This document shows, one piece after another, positions 19,427-28,115 of a DNA stretch of 64,000 nt (positions are counted from its first letter, which is position 1; every line of letters begins with the position of its first letter). The stretch is from positions 1-64,000 of the forward strand of contig JAFLTI010000003.1 in assembly GCA_022510485.1 (NCBI GenBank). Reading direction: 5' to 3'. This DNA comes from Lentimicrobiaceae bacterium. GTDB taxonomy: Bacteria > Bacteroidota > Bacteroidia > Bacteroidales > P3. The notes beneath the pieces were generated by a model. That model had not been told where the DNA came from. It made no database searches and saw nothing but the letters and a program-made list of their open reading frames with translations. Made by a program: the position numbers and the translations under genes.

Positions 19427-20602
19427 ATGAAAAAGACGATGCGCCTTTTGCTGCCGCTCGCTGTGGCAGCCTTAACCGCAGCCTGCAACGGCACGCAGAA
19501 CGAGCTTTTACGTGCCGAATTTGAGGGCGGAGTACAGGATAAAGTGTATCTTACCCTTATGCCGTTAAACGGAGCCGAAGCCGTAACCGATACCCTTACG
19601 ATGCAGAACGGCATTGTAACGCTCGATATGGAGATTGACGCGCCTGCTGACGTAACGCTCGAATTGGAAAAAGACCGCAAGGCGTATGGCAGCCGCAAGC
19701 CTGCCGCCTCCGAAGCCTACCGCATCAACTTTTTGCTGCAACCGGGCGAAAAGGTATGTATTAAGGCAGGTTATGAAGACAACTATCTTAAATATAGTCT
19801 GTTCGGTTCGGAAGCCTTGCGGGCGCAAAGCGAGCTGAGAGAGGAAATGCGCAACGAATGTGTTAAGATAGGCTTGCTCTACGACCAAATTGTAGAAGCT
19901 ATGGCAAATGGCGTGGAAAACGTGGAAGAAGCCTACGTAGACAGCATCTACGATGCCTACGAAGAAGCCGTGAGGCAAAAGGCAAAAGCCTCCTTGCGCT
20001 ATATCGAACAAAATACCGATGAATTGCTGTCGGGCTATTTGCTGTTAAAGCACCCCGACCGGGAAGTGTTTTTAGAATACCTGCCCCTGTTGGACAGCGC
20101 GGTGGTGAACGGTGCGCTCAAAGAAAAAATAGAGCAAGTGCGCCAAAATGCAGAATATATGCGTCAGATACGGCAGAATGCCGAAAAACTTGCACCGGGT
20201 GCTTTGGCTCCCGATTTTACGCTCGTAGACTTGAACGGCAAAGAGGTTTCTTTGAGTGGGTTTGCAAACCGTTATGTCGTGCTGGATTTTTGGGGAACTT
20301 GGTGCCCTTGGTGCGTTAAGGGCGTTCCTCAGATGAAAGAATACCAAGCCAAATACAAGAACAAGGTAACATTTATCAGCATTGCCTGCCGCGACAAGAT
20401 AGAAAAAGTAAAGGCATTTGTGCAGCAAGAAAATATTGTATGGATCAACCTTATGAACGGAACGGAAGATGCCGATGTGGCGTTTTTGTATGGCGTGAGC
20501 GGTTATCCCACCAAGATTTTGCTGGAACCGGGCTTGAAAGTGCAGAACCGCTATATAGGCGAAGTTCCCGAATTTTATCAGGATCTGGACAATCTTAAAT
20601 AA
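19427..20602 (+). CDS. TlpA-like thioredoxin-fold lipoprotein
   Basis: A 391-aa periplasmic protein with a lipoprotein signal (LTAAC, lipidated Cys20). The N-terminal part resembles the DUF4369-type beta domain common in Bacteroidota. The C-terminal half is a thioredoxin domain with LAPGALAPDFTLVDLNGKEV and the redox motif WGTWCPWCVKG. CPWC differs from the thioredoxin CGPC, as is usual for TlpA/ResA proteins that reduce disulfides. The cis-proline lies in VSGYPTKILLEPG. Substrates are unknown; cytochrome c maturation or oxidative-folding roles are usual. Stop and next start are adjacent to the PhoH gene. Confidence 0.88.
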   Translation: MKKTMRLLLPLAVAALTAACNGTQNELLRAEFEGGVQDKVYLTLMPLNGAEAVTDTLTMQNGIVTLDMEIDAPADVTLELEKDRKAYGSRKPAASEAYRINFLLQPGEKVCIKAGYEDNYLKYSLFGSEALRAQSELREEMRNECVKIGLLYDQIVEAMANGVENVEEAYVDSIYDAYEEAVRQKAKASLRYIEQNTDELLSGYLLLKHPDREVFLEYLPLLDSAVVNGALKEKIEQVRQNAEYMRQIRQNAEKLAPGALAPDFTLVDLNGKEVSLSGFANRYVVLDFWGTWCPWCVKGVPQMKEYQAKYKNKVTFISIACRDKIEKVKAFVQQENIVWINLMNGTEDADVAFLYGVSGYPTKILLEPGLKVQNRYIGEVPEFYQDLDNLK

Positions 20603-21955
20603 ATGGTTATGGCAATCAGAAAGGCAGGACAGGGCAAAAAACAGCCCAAGATTTTTGTGCTTGACACGAATGTGTTGCTGCACGATTACAAGGCACTGCA
20701 TAACTTTGAAGAAAATGATATCGTGATTCCTTTGGTGGATTTGGAAGAAATAGACCACTTTAAGAAAGGAAACGAACAAATCAATTTCAACGCCCGGGAA
20801 ATCATGCGTTCTTTGGACAAGATTTCTGAACAGGGGCTGTTTGAAAACGGTATCTCTCTGGGTAAGGGCAAAGGCAGGCTTATCGTGATGCTGGGGCGTG
20901 GTCTTACCGAAGAAATGAAAAGGGCTTCGATGGCTGACATTCCCGACCACCGTATTCTTGCCGTGGCTTTGGATATAAAGAAAGCACATCCCGAGCGTGT
21001 GGTACGCCTGGTTACAAAAGACGTGAACCTGCGTATGAAAGCCAAGGCTTTGGGTATGCCTGCCGAAGATTACCTTACCGACAAGACACCCGAAGAGTCG
21101 GATTATGTAAAACGCAAGATTAGCCATACCAAAGTTTCAGACAGTGTATTGGCGCAGCTTTATCAGAAGCCGGAAGGCATTTCGCCCAAAACATTGAGGG
21201 TTAATCCAGCCAACAACGAGTATTTTGATTTGATAGGCGAAAGCTCGCGTATGCCGGTAATGTATAACGGCGTAACCAAAAGCGTGGTGCGTGTGGAAAA
21301 ACTGAATGTTTGCGGTATCTCGCCGCGCAACGACGAGCAGGCTTGCGCCTTAGACGCGCTGATGCGTCCGCAGATACAGTTGGTTGCACTTACCGGTGTG
21401 GCGGGAACGGGCAAGACCTTGCTGGCATTGGCGGCGGCTTTGGCGCAGTTAGACGATTTTAAGTCGGTTTTGCTGAGCCGCCCTGTAATTCCCTTGCAGA
21501 ATCAGGATATGGGCTTTTTGCCGGGCGATGCCAACGAAAAATTGCAGCCTTATATGTTGCCGCTCTACGACAACTTGGCGGTGATCAAGAACAAGACCCG
21601 CATTTCACAGCGCGAATACAGCCGCATAGAAGATATGCAGAAAAGCGGTGCCTTTCAGATAACTCCGCTTGCCTATATTCGCGGTAGAAGCCTTTCGGAA
21701 ACTTTTTTTATCATCGATGAGGCGCAGAACCTCACTCCCCACGAAGTAAAGACTATCATTACCCGTGCCGGAGAGGGAACAAAACTTGTGTTTACGGGTG
21801 ATATACGGCAAATAGACTCTCCTTACCTGGATTCGCGTTCCAACGGACTGAGCTATCTGTGCGACCGTATGTTCGGGCAGGAAGTGTTTGCGCACATAAA
21901 TCTTGTAAAGGGCGAGCGCAGCGCGCTGGCGGAAATTGCGGGAAAACTGCTATAA
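20603..21955 (+). CDS. PIN domain-PhoH family ATPase
   Basis: A 450-aa PhoH2/YlaK-type protein. The N-terminal PIN nuclease domain starts with FVLDTNVLLHDY (first catalytic Asp) and includes DLEEIDHFKKG and DIPDHRILAVAL (about residues 15-140). The C-terminal PhoH ATPase has the Walker A motif GVAGTGKTLLALA (about 265-275), Walker B FIIDEAQNLTPHE and FTGDIRQIDSPYLD. PIN-PhoH proteins are RNA-acting ATPases/nucleases. Translation starts right at the end of the TlpA gene. The 3' end overlaps the convergent VWA gene by 6 bp. Confidence 0.9.
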   Translation: MVMAIRKAGQGKKQPKIFVLDTNVLLHDYKALHNFEENDIVIPLVDLEEIDHFKKGNEQINFNAREIMRSLDKISEQGLFENGISLGKGKGRLIVMLGRGLTEEMKRASMADIPDHRILAVALDIKKAHPERVVRLVTKDVNLRMKAKALGMPAEDYLTDKTPEESDYVKRKISHTKVSDSVLAQLYQKPEGISPKTLRVNPANNEYFDLIGESSRMPVMYNGVTKSVVRVEKLNVCGISPRNDEQACALDALMRPQIQLVALTGVAGTGKTLLALAAALAQLDDFKSVLLSRPVIPLQNQDMGFLPGDANEKLQPYMLPLYDNLAVIKNKTRISQREYSRIEDMQKSGAFQITPLAYIRGRSLSETFFIIDEAQNLTPHEVKTIITRAGEGTKLVFTGDIRQIDSPYLDSRSNGLSYLCDRMFGQEVFAHINLVKGERSALAEIAGKLL

Positions 21956-24052
21956 GTTGCCAAACCGTTTGCGGGCAAAATACTCTAAGGATAGGAGCAA
22001 TAACAGAATAATGAGCAAATCTTGCCGGTGGAGCGGTGAAAAATAGTTTTCTTCGCTCTTGAGGCGTGGAGCGAGGTCCTGACGATGCAGCAAGGCTTGC
22101 TCTATCTTTTTTCTGAATCCGGGATTTTCTTGAGCGGACTTGCCGGCATAGAAAAATTCGCCTTGATAGGTAAGGGCAAGATTGCGCAAAAGGGCATGGT
22201 CGGCAGCCTGTTTTGGATTTTCCAACTGAGGATCCGATACCGTAAGAAAACCGTAAGAATGGTAGGTTTCTCCGCCTACCGCAGCTTGTGCCGTGTAACG
22301 GTATTCGCCCTCGGGCAGAAAGCCGGCGTCTAAGGTGTAGTGGTCGTTTTCGGGTACAAATTCAAACGCATATTCGGCTTGGGCATCTTTGCGGCTCAAG
22401 CTGAAAGATATTGGCGCGTTCTCCACTTTTTCAAAAGAAGCGTTATATAAAAATGCCGTTACTGTAAGCCTTTCGGTAGTGCGCAGCGTTTGCGGGCAGT
22501 GCAGGTTGAGGTTGCTTTCCGGTTTTGCCGAGCAAAGCAGTTGCAGGCATTTGTCGAGCAAGAGGTCAAAAGATTCGGTATTTTCTTTTTCCTGATAATT
22601 TGCCAAACGCCATTTCCACAGTTGCGTTCCGCAGCAAAGGGCGGTTCTCCGGTTTCCGGGAGGGCTTATCCACAGCAGAGGGTCGGCGGTGGGCACCTGC
22701 AATATGCTTTGCGTAAAGAGCGACTGTCCGCCCGAAATAGGGTTGAAAAGGGCAAAGGGCGTTTGCAGGGGTGGAAATTTTTCCCACAAAGCCTTGTCTT
22801 GCGCCGATACGTTAAAAAGACTGAAACCGGCGTTGAAATGCGCCTGCGCTTCGTTCCAGCGGTTACCCCTCGGCTGTATCGTAATGCCGGCTTCCGCTTG
22901 GTTGAACAGCTGCCAAGAGGTAGAAGCCGTGAGCATATAAAACAGGTTCTTTTTTTCTAAGAGCGGTTTGATTTCGCGCAAGGGATAGCGGGAGGAGGGC
23001 AGACCGTGCAGAATCACCAAGTCGTAAGATTCCATACGTGCCGGATTTTTTACCAAATCGGCAAGGTCTTTTGCCAAAACTATATCCGTGCTGTATTTTT
23101 CCTGTTGCTGCAAACTTTGGCGCAGACAGCCCAAATCGGGGTGAGGTGCGTGCGCCAGCACCAGTATTTTTTGACGGTTTTCCAGTACCTGAACCGAAAA
23201 GGCACGGCGGTTGTTCTGCAAGTCGTATTCGTCTTGAAGCGAACCGAGCCTAAGTGTATAGCGGCATATTCCGCTGTCTTGCGTTTCTATGTTCCATTCC
23301 ACGCTTTGTTCCCGCTTACCCTCAAAAGCAATAAGGGTATCTTTAAGGATATGCCCGCCCGCATCTTCGAGCCTGAGCCTTGATGCGGCTTGGGGCGCGC
23401 GGTTCTGACCAAGGCGGATATGTACGGGAAATGTACTGCCCTTATAGGCGTAGCGGTTCACTAATACCTGTCCTATAAAGAGGTCGGGATATAGGTTGGT
23501 ATCGCCAAATCCTACTGTGTAGATTGGAAAGGCAAGATTTCGGTAAGCCGAAACAGGCTCTTGACCTATATTGTTGTTGCCGTCAGAAAACAATACCGTA
23601 ACCGCCGGTTCGTTGTCGGGATTCTGCTGGCGTATAAGCTTGAACGCCTGACTGAAATCGGTGGCGGAAGCATTAAAGGTAAAATCGGGATTGGCAGTGG
23701 CATCTTGTCCGAAACCGAGTTTCCTTACTTCAAATTTTTCAGAAAGGTTTTGGGCAAGCTGATTGAAATTTTGAACCAAAAACGCGCTGTCGGCAGCCCC
23801 GCGCATAGAAGAAGATTGGTCGAGAACCAAGAAACAGAGCGGCTTTTCGATGCGCTCCCGCTTTATTTTTATTAAGGGAAAAAAGAATAAAAGACAAATT
23901 AAAAAGACGAACCCGAAGCGCACGGCAGCCAATACAAGCCGCCAACCCTTTGCGAGTTCGTCTTTTTTGTTTTTGTAATACAGTCCCGCCGCATAGGCGC
24001 TTGCTGTCAAGAGGGCAAAAACCCAACACCAGATGCCGGAAAAGAACTGCAT
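21950..24052 (-). CDS. membrane-anchored VWA domain protein
   Basis: A 700-aa protein with two N-terminal membrane helices (about 5-25 and 40-62), then a von Willebrand A domain beginning LCFLVLDQSSSM. The MIDAS motif DxSxS is Asp78-Gln-Ser-Ser-Ser82, and TVLFSDGNNNIG follows. A long periplasmic part of beta domains comes next, and a C-terminal helix (LLIILLLLLSLEYFARK) ends the protein. The build resembles large BatA-like envelope proteins, but no MoxR ATPase or other Bat genes are adjacent. It is the last gene of a probable rseC-fabG-VWA unit, 10 nt after fabG. Function unknown. Confidence 0.75.
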   Translation of the reverse strand: MQFFSGIWCWVFALLTASAYAAGLYYKNKKDELAKGWRLVLAAVRFGFVFLICLLFFFPLIKIKRERIEKPLCFLVLDQSSSMRGAADSAFLVQNFNQLAQNLSEKFEVRKLGFGQDATANPDFTFNASATDFSQAFKLIRQQNPDNEPAVTVLFSDGNNNIGQEPVSAYRNLAFPIYTVGFGDTNLYPDLFIGQVLVNRYAYKGSTFPVHIRLGQNRAPQAASRLRLEDAGGHILKDTLIAFEGKREQSVEWNIETQDSGICRYTLRLGSLQDEYDLQNNRRAFSVQVLENRQKILVLAHAPHPDLGCLRQSLQQQEKYSTDIVLAKDLADLVKNPARMESYDLVILHGLPSSRYPLREIKPLLEKKNLFYMLTASTSWQLFNQAEAGITIQPRGNRWNEAQAHFNAGFSLFNVSAQDKALWEKFPPLQTPFALFNPISGGQSLFTQSILQVPTADPLLWISPPGNRRTALCCGTQLWKWRLANYQEKENTESFDLLLDKCLQLLCSAKPESNLNLHCPQTLRTTERLTVTAFLYNASFEKVENAPISFSLSRKDAQAEYAFEFVPENDHYTLDAGFLPEGEYRYTAQAAVGGETYHSYGFLTVSDPQLENPKQAADHALLRNLALTYQGEFFYAGKSAQENPGFRKKIEQALLHRQDLAPRLKSEENYFSPLHRQDLLIILLLLLSLEYFARKRFGNL

Positions 24053-24062
24053 AGACGGTTTT

Positions 24063-24809
24063 TTACATATTCATACCGCCGCAAACGTGCAATACCTGTC
24101 CGCTTACATACGAAGACAAGTCGGATGCCAAAAAGAGGCATACGTTAGCCACATCTTCGGGCGTTCCGCCACGATGCAAGGGAATTTTGGATTCCCAGTC
24201 CTTGCGTACTTCTTCCGAAAGCTGGGCAGTCATATCGGTAATGATAAAACCGGGAGCGATAGCGTTGGAGCGGATGCCGCGCTTGCCAAATTCTTTAGCC
24301 ACCGATTTGGTAAGTCCTATGATACCGGCTTTGGATGCCGAATAGTTTACCTGACCGGCATTTCCCGAAACGCCCACTACAGAACTCATATTGATGATGC
24401 TGCCGGCGCGCTGGCTGCTCATAATGGGAGCTACCGCCTTGGTAAAGTTAAATACCGACTTAAGGTTTACGTTGATAACCGCATCCCATTGCTGTTCGGT
24501 CATACGCAGCAATAAACCGTCTTTGGTAATGCCGGCATTGTTAACCAAAATGTCGATTCTGCCAAAATCTTTAACGATAGCCGCTACCGTTTCTTCGGTG
24601 TTGGCGGTGTTAGACGCATCGGAGGCATAACCTTTGGCTTTTACGCCCATACCTTCCAATTCCTTTACCAAAGCCTGCATATTTTCATCGTCGCGCAAAT
24701 CGGTAAAGGCAATGTTGGCGCCTTCTGCCGCAAAACGCAAGGCGATAGCCTTGCCAATACCCCGGGAAGCCCCGGTAATGATAGCCACTTTGTCTTGTAA
24801 AAGTTTCAT
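24063..24809 (-). CDS. 3-oxoacyl-[acyl-carrier-protein] reductase FabG
   Basis: A 248-aa short-chain dehydrogenase that reduces 3-oxoacyl-ACP with NADPH in fatty-acid elongation. It has the cofactor motif TGASRGIGKAIALRF, LVNNAGITKDGLLLRM and the active-site YSASKAG, with the catalytic serine in INMSSVVG. The C-terminal PGFIITDMTAQLSEE and HRGGTPEDVANVCLFL are close to FabG consensus. It lies 14 nt after rseC. Confidence 0.95.
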   Translation of the reverse strand: MKLLQDKVAIITGASRGIGKAIALRFAAEGANIAFTDLRDDENMQALVKELEGMGVKAKGYASDASNTANTEETVAAIVKDFGRIDILVNNAGITKDGLLLRMTEQQWDAVINVNLKSVFNFTKAVAPIMSSQRAGSIINMSSVVGVSGNAGQVNYSASKAGIIGLTKSVAKEFGKRGIRSNAIAPGFIITDMTAQLSEEVRKDWESKIPLHRGGTPEDVANVCLFLASDLSSYVSGQVLHVCGGMNM

Positions 24810-24823
24810 AATCTGTATTGTTT

Positions 24824-25261
24824 TTAGCCGACTATATCCGAATCAGTCAGTTTTTCGATACCGAAACTGAAGCGGGCATTTATTTTGTCGGATTTATATT
24901 TCAAAAGTAAAAAATAAAGGGCAAGGGCAAGCAAGCAGCCCAAGCCGCGAATCACTTCGTTAGGCGTGCAAAGAGCCGCCACCCAAAAACCTGCCGCCGC
25001 CGCCACTAACGAAAGCACGTAGGCGTACAGCACGGCTTTTAGTCCCATTCCCGACATAAGGTAAACGTTTACCCTTTCTCCCTTTTGATAAAGGTGGGCA
25101 TCCTTAGTCTTTACCTCCACCTCCTTGTCGGTTTTTTCCGACATTTGGCAAAGGCTCTTGGCGTGGCACGAACCGCAGGCGGAAGCCGCCTGTATCTGTA
25201 CCTTTACCGAGTTTTCATCCACCCCGGTAACAATCCCCTCATGTACTATTTTTTCTGCCAT
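24824..25261 (-). CDS. RseC/MucC-family SoxR-reducing protein
   Basis: A 145-aa membrane protein. The start is ATG at 25261 (MAEKIVHEGIV); an open frame continues upstream through the repeat cluster but has no homology. The N-terminal soluble domain holds the cysteine cluster ACGSCHAKSLC typical of RseC. Two membrane helices follow (about 75-95 and 102-120). RseC proteins assist Rnf-type electron-transfer complexes or SoxR reduction in other bacteria. No Rnf genes lie next to it here; its partners are fabG and a VWA protein. A TATCTTTG box ends 9 nt before the ATG, so the leader is very short. Confidence 0.85.
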   Translation of the reverse strand: MAEKIVHEGIVTGVDENSVKVQIQAASACGSCHAKSLCQMSEKTDKEVEVKTKDAHLYQKGERVNVYLMSGMGLKAVLYAYVLSLVAAAAGFWVAALCTPNEVIRGLGCLLALALYFLLLKYKSDKINARFSFGIEKLTDSDIVG

Positions 25262-25270
25262 AGTAAGGAA

Positions 25271-25278
25271 CAAAGATA
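25271..25278 (-). promoter_or_regulatory. -7 box for rseC
   Basis: TATCTTTG on the minus strand (25278-25271) ends 9 nt before the rseC ATG. No -33 box is seen at 19-21 bp; the upstream sequence there is the direct repeat that begins at 25279. Confidence 0.5.
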
Positions 25279-25405
25279 GTGCAAACCGAGAGAAGTGAAA
25301 AATTGCTTTTTCACTTCCGAGGTGCCGCCTGTCTTCAAGGCGCAGCCTTGAAAGATCAAAGTGCAAACCGAGAGAAGTGAAAAATATCCGAGAGAAGTGA
25401 AAAAT
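25279..25405. repeat. cluster of direct and inverted repeats between rseC and the HU gene
   Basis: A 25-bp sequence starting GTGCAAACCGAGAGAAG occurs at 25279-25303 and 25361-25385, and its last 18 bp recur at 25388-25405. The first copy continues into an 11-bp hairpin (25292-25302 with 25307-25317). A second 8-bp hairpin (25334-25341 with 25345-25352) lies between copies. No coding potential is supported. The cluster sits directly upstream of the rseC -7 box and next to the HU terminator. Confidence 0.8.
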
Positions 25406-25435
25406 AAAAAAGCCCTCCGCAAGGAGGGCTTTTTT
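25406..25435. terminator. bidirectional intrinsic terminator after the HU gene
   Basis: AAAAAAGCCCTCC (25406-25418) pairs with GGAGGGCTTTTTT (25423-25435) around the loop GCAA. The T-run is present on both strands, so it can end HU transcription on the minus strand and any + strand read-through. Confidence 0.9.
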
Positions 25436-25454
25436 ATTTAATGATGTGCCATCA

Positions 25455-25727
25455 TTATTTAACTTTCTTAGCCAAGGTAGCACCGGGTTTGAATTTAACC
25501 ACTTTCTTGGCAGCGATTTTGATGCTCTTGCCGGTACGGGGGTTGTGACCCATGCGGGCAGCTCTCTTTTGAACGCTGAAAGTACCGAAACCGATCAAAG
25601 AAATGCGGTCGCCTTTCTTGAGGGCATCGGCGGTAGCGGTCAAGTAAGCTTCAAGAGCTCTCTTGGAATCAGCTTTCGACAAGTTAGCTTTCTTGGCGAT
25701 AGCATCGATCAATTCTGTCTTGTTCAT
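25455..25727 (-). CDS. HU family DNA-binding protein
   Basis: A 90-aa nucleoid protein. It begins MNKTELIDAIAKKANLSKADSKRALEA in the usual register and contains GDRISLIGFGTFSV. The DNA-binding arm follows as RAARMGHNPRTGKSI, with the conserved proline that intercalates in the minor groove. It is monocistronic, with a consensus promoter upstream and a terminator 19 bp downstream. Confidence 0.95.
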   Translation of the reverse strand: MNKTELIDAIAKKANLSKADSKRALEAYLTATADALKKGDRISLIGFGTFSVQKRAARMGHNPRTGKSIKIAAKKVVKFKPGATLAKKVK

Positions 25728-25772
25728 GACTGAAAAGTTTTACAGGTTAAACAATCAATAGTTTTAGTACAA

Positions 25773-25803
25773 CAAAAATACCTTATGTTTACAACATGGC
25801 AAA
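25773..25803 (-). promoter_or_regulatory. HU gene promoter
   Basis: TTTG (25803-25800), a 19-bp spacer and TATTTTTG (25780-25773) on the minus strand match the full Bacteroidota promoter consensus. The leader to the ATG at 25727 is about 40 nt. Confidence 0.75.
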
Positions 25804-25835
25804 ATTTAGCCCCTTTGAAAACCAAGGGTTTTGCC

Positions 25836-26849
25836 TTATTGATTGTTGATAACTCCTAATAAAAACAAGTCTTTTGAAACATCAAGCCTAAAGCCCCTTA
25901 AAAACTCCTCTATTGTAAGTTGCTTTTTCCCAGCAAGTTGTATCTTAGTTATAGATATAGTGCGGTTGTCGCCACATACGATTTTCACAAAATGCTTGTT
26001 GTCAGATATAATACGCCCCTGTTCATAACTTTTTTCATTTTCTTGCTCCAAAGAGGCGTCTAAAAGCTTAACAGGGAGAGTTTTTTGGGTAGAAAATTGT
26101 TGCAGGCAGCCAATTGCGCCGGGGTAGGGACTAAGTGCCTTGATCTGTCGGAACACTTTTTCTGCCGGCATATTGAAATCTACAAAACAATCTTGCTTAA
26201 AAATCTTGGGGGCAGTAGGCAAAGCCGCTTCATTACTTACAGTTTGGGGCTTTGGCGTAATGTTTCCAGCAAACAGGTCGCGGGCTGTTTTTACTACTAA
26301 GGGCGCACCGAGCCGCAGCAGTTTGTCGTGCAGGCTTCCTGCCGTTTCCTCTGCTGTGATTGCGGTTTTTTCTTGATAGAGGATAGCTCCTGTGTCGAGG
26401 TCTTTATCTAATAAGAAGGTAGTAACTCCGCTTTGGATCTCTCCGTTCCAGATGGCGCGCTGTATGGGAGCTGCGCCCCGGTAAAGGGGAAGCAGGGAAG
26501 CATGGAGGTTAAAAGTGCCTAAGTGCGGCATACTCCACACTTCTTGCGGAAGCATACGGAAAGCTACCACAATTTGTAAATCGGCGCGGAAATCCGCCAA
26601 TTCTTTCAAAAAAACGGGATCTTTGAGTTTTTGCGGTTGCAGTATGGGCAAGCCTAATTCGAGGGCGCAACGCTTAACATCGCTCATACCGGTTTTTTGT
26701 CCGCGGCCTATGGGTTTGTCGGGCATCGTAACTACCGCCACTACATTTAGCCCGTCGTTCACCAAGGCTTTGAGGCAGCCGGAAGCAAATTCGGGCGTGC
26801 CCATAAAAACGATGCGGTTTTCCACAATTTTATTTTTGCATAACGGCAA
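25836..26849 (-). CDS. methionyl-tRNA formyltransferase
   Basis: A 337-aa enzyme that formylates initiator Met-tRNA. The N-terminal domain has RIVFMGTPEFASGCL, then FNLHASLLPLYRGAAPIQRAI with the catalytic Asn and His, and GVTTFLLDKDLDTGAIL. A C-terminal OB-like domain follows. The ATG at 26849 overlaps ribH by 20 nt. A GTG at 26825, 4 nt after the ribH stop, would give a 329-aa protein beginning just before ENRIVFMG and fits the family N-terminus equally well. It is the last gene of the TPR-ribH-fmt unit. Confidence 0.93.
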   Translation of the reverse strand: MPLCKNKIVENRIVFMGTPEFASGCLKALVNDGLNVVAVVTMPDKPIGRGQKTGMSDVKRCALELGLPILQPQKLKDPVFLKELADFRADLQIVVAFRMLPQEVWSMPHLGTFNLHASLLPLYRGAAPIQRAIWNGEIQSGVTTFLLDKDLDTGAILYQEKTAITAEETAGSLHDKLLRLGAPLVVKTARDLFAGNITPKPQTVSNEAALPTAPKIFKQDCFVDFNMPAEKVFRQIKALSPYPGAIGCLQQFSTQKTLPVKLLDASLEQENEKSYEQGRIISDNKHFVKIVCGDNRTISITKIQLAGKKQLTIEEFLRGFRLDVSKDLFLLGVINNQ

Positions 26850-27312
26850 GCATCTGCAAGGCAGCCTGGGCGGCTTCGGAACCTTTGTTGCCCAACTTGC
26901 CGCCGGCGCGTTCCAATGCCTGTTGCCGGGTATCGGTGGTCAATACGCCAAAGATAACCGGTTTAAGATATTGTATGCCCACTTGGGTGGTACCGTTTGC
27001 CACCGCCTGACAGATAAAGTCAAAATGCCGGGTTTCGCCCTGAATTACGCAGCCTAAACAGATTACCGCGTCGCAATCGGGGCGGGCGGCAAAATAGGCT
27101 GCCGCCGAAGAAAGTTCAAAACTGCCGGGAACGGAAACAACCCGAATCCTGTCTTTGCCCACTCCTTGCTGTTGGAGCGTTTCAACGCAGCCGTCACGCA
27201 GGGCATGGGTTATCTCGGTGTTCCACTCTGCCACCAACACGGTAAAACGATGGGTGGTATCGGTGGGAACCGCCGCGCTAAGACTGTCGGAAAGCCTGTC
27301 TTTGGTAGACAT
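26830..27312 (-). CDS. 6,7-dimethyl-8-ribityllumazine synthase
   Basis: A 160-aa enzyme of riboflavin synthesis that condenses 5-amino-6-ribitylaminouracil with dihydroxybutanone phosphate. Family motifs are VAEWNTEIT, VPGSFELSSAA, AVICLGCVIQGETRHFDFI (with the catalytic His region) and PVIFGVLTTDT. The C-terminal GNKGSEAAQAAL is also typical. Its ATG overlaps the TPR gene stop by one nucleotide (TAATG), so the two are likely coupled. Confidence 0.94.
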   Translation of the reverse strand: MSTKDRLSDSLSAAVPTDTTHRFTVLVAEWNTEITHALRDGCVETLQQQGVGKDRIRVVSVPGSFELSSAAAYFAARPDCDAVICLGCVIQGETRHFDFICQAVANGTTQVGIQYLKPVIFGVLTTDTRQQALERAGGKLGNKGSEAAQAALQMLAVMQK

Positions 27313-28001
27313 TACTTGCCCAATTTGGCGTTCATGCGGGCAATGTAGCGGTCAATATCCGCCGCTTCGCGCGACATGGGGAAACGACGGCGAATCTGCT
27401 GATAGGTCTGCAATGCCTTTTCGTATTGCTGCAAGCTTTCCTGCACCATAGCCTGACGCATCATCACGCCCGGCGTAAGCGCATCGCTGGCATATTTAGA
27501 AGCGGCCTTGGCGTAGGCGGCAACGGCTTTTTCGGCTTGGTCCATTTCTAAATAGGCATCACCCAAAGCTTGGTTTGAAAGCACGAAAAGCACGGGATCC
27601 TTAGTGTTGAATTTCTTGATATAATGAACCGCTTCTTCAAAGTTGCCCAAGTGCAGGTAAGCCAAGCCGGCATAGTAGTTGGCTAACTTTCCGCTCTTGG
27701 TGGCACCGTAACTGTCGGCAATCTCCAGCATACCGGCGTGCTGTCCGTCGCCGTTCAAGGCAACTTCCAACGAATCCAATTCAAAATAACGCTGGGCATA
27801 GAACATTTCGGCAGCCGCCGTTTTTTCTTTGGGAGCCAGATACAGGTATTTGTAGCCGAAATAACCCACAACAATCACTACAATAGCCACTACAACGCCA
27901 ATAATGAGCGATTTGTGCTTTTCAAAATAATTGCCGGTGTTGGCAAGGGCAACTTCTACGCCCTCAACGATTTGTTCTCCTTTTTCTTCTTTCTGAGCCA
28001 T
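27312..28001 (-). CDS. membrane-anchored tetratricopeptide-repeat protein
   Basis: A 229-aa protein. The start is ATG at 28001 (MAQKEEKGEQ); 14 upstream codons are open but less likely. One membrane helix (about 33-55, LIIGVVVAIVVIVVGYFGY) is followed by TPR-like helices (LANYYAGLAYLHLGNFEEAV, QALGDAYLEMDQAEKAVAAY, QYEKALQTYQQIRRRFP). The layout resembles YfgM/ancillary SecYEG-type proteins, but the identity is not certain. It is translationally coupled to ribH. Confidence 0.7.
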   Translation of the reverse strand: MAQKEEKGEQIVEGVEVALANTGNYFEKHKSLIIGVVVAIVVIVVGYFGYKYLYLAPKEKTAAAEMFYAQRYFELDSLEVALNGDGQHAGMLEIADSYGATKSGKLANYYAGLAYLHLGNFEEAVHYIKKFNTKDPVLFVLSNQALGDAYLEMDQAEKAVAAYAKAASKYASDALTPGVMMRQAMVQESLQQYEKALQTYQQIRRRFPMSREAADIDRYIARMNAKLGK

Positions 28002-28072
28002 AGCTGTAAGAGTATTGTCAATTTTAGGGTCGCGAAGATACAAAAAAAATTACACCTTTCTATCTTTTTACG

Positions 28073-28080
28073 TATCTTTG
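28073..28080 (+). promoter_or_regulatory. -7 box for the T9SS-sorted protein gene
   Basis: TATCTTTG lies 35 nt before the ATG at 28116. A divergent TATCTTCG (28040-28033, minus strand) could serve the TPR gene. Neither has a clear -33 box. Confidence 0.45.
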
Positions 28081-28115
28081 CAAGATAGCATGCTTTGCAA
28101 AAAATTAAGGAAGTA

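Noticed and set aside
25279..25405. Attachment sites of an integrated element
   Set aside because: Direct repeats are only tens of bases apart with no integrase or cargo between them.
25262..25483. N-terminal extension of the RseC protein through the repeat cluster
   Set aside because: The extra residues come from non-coding repeats and include duplicated FHFS-type stretches; the family N-terminus starts at 25261.
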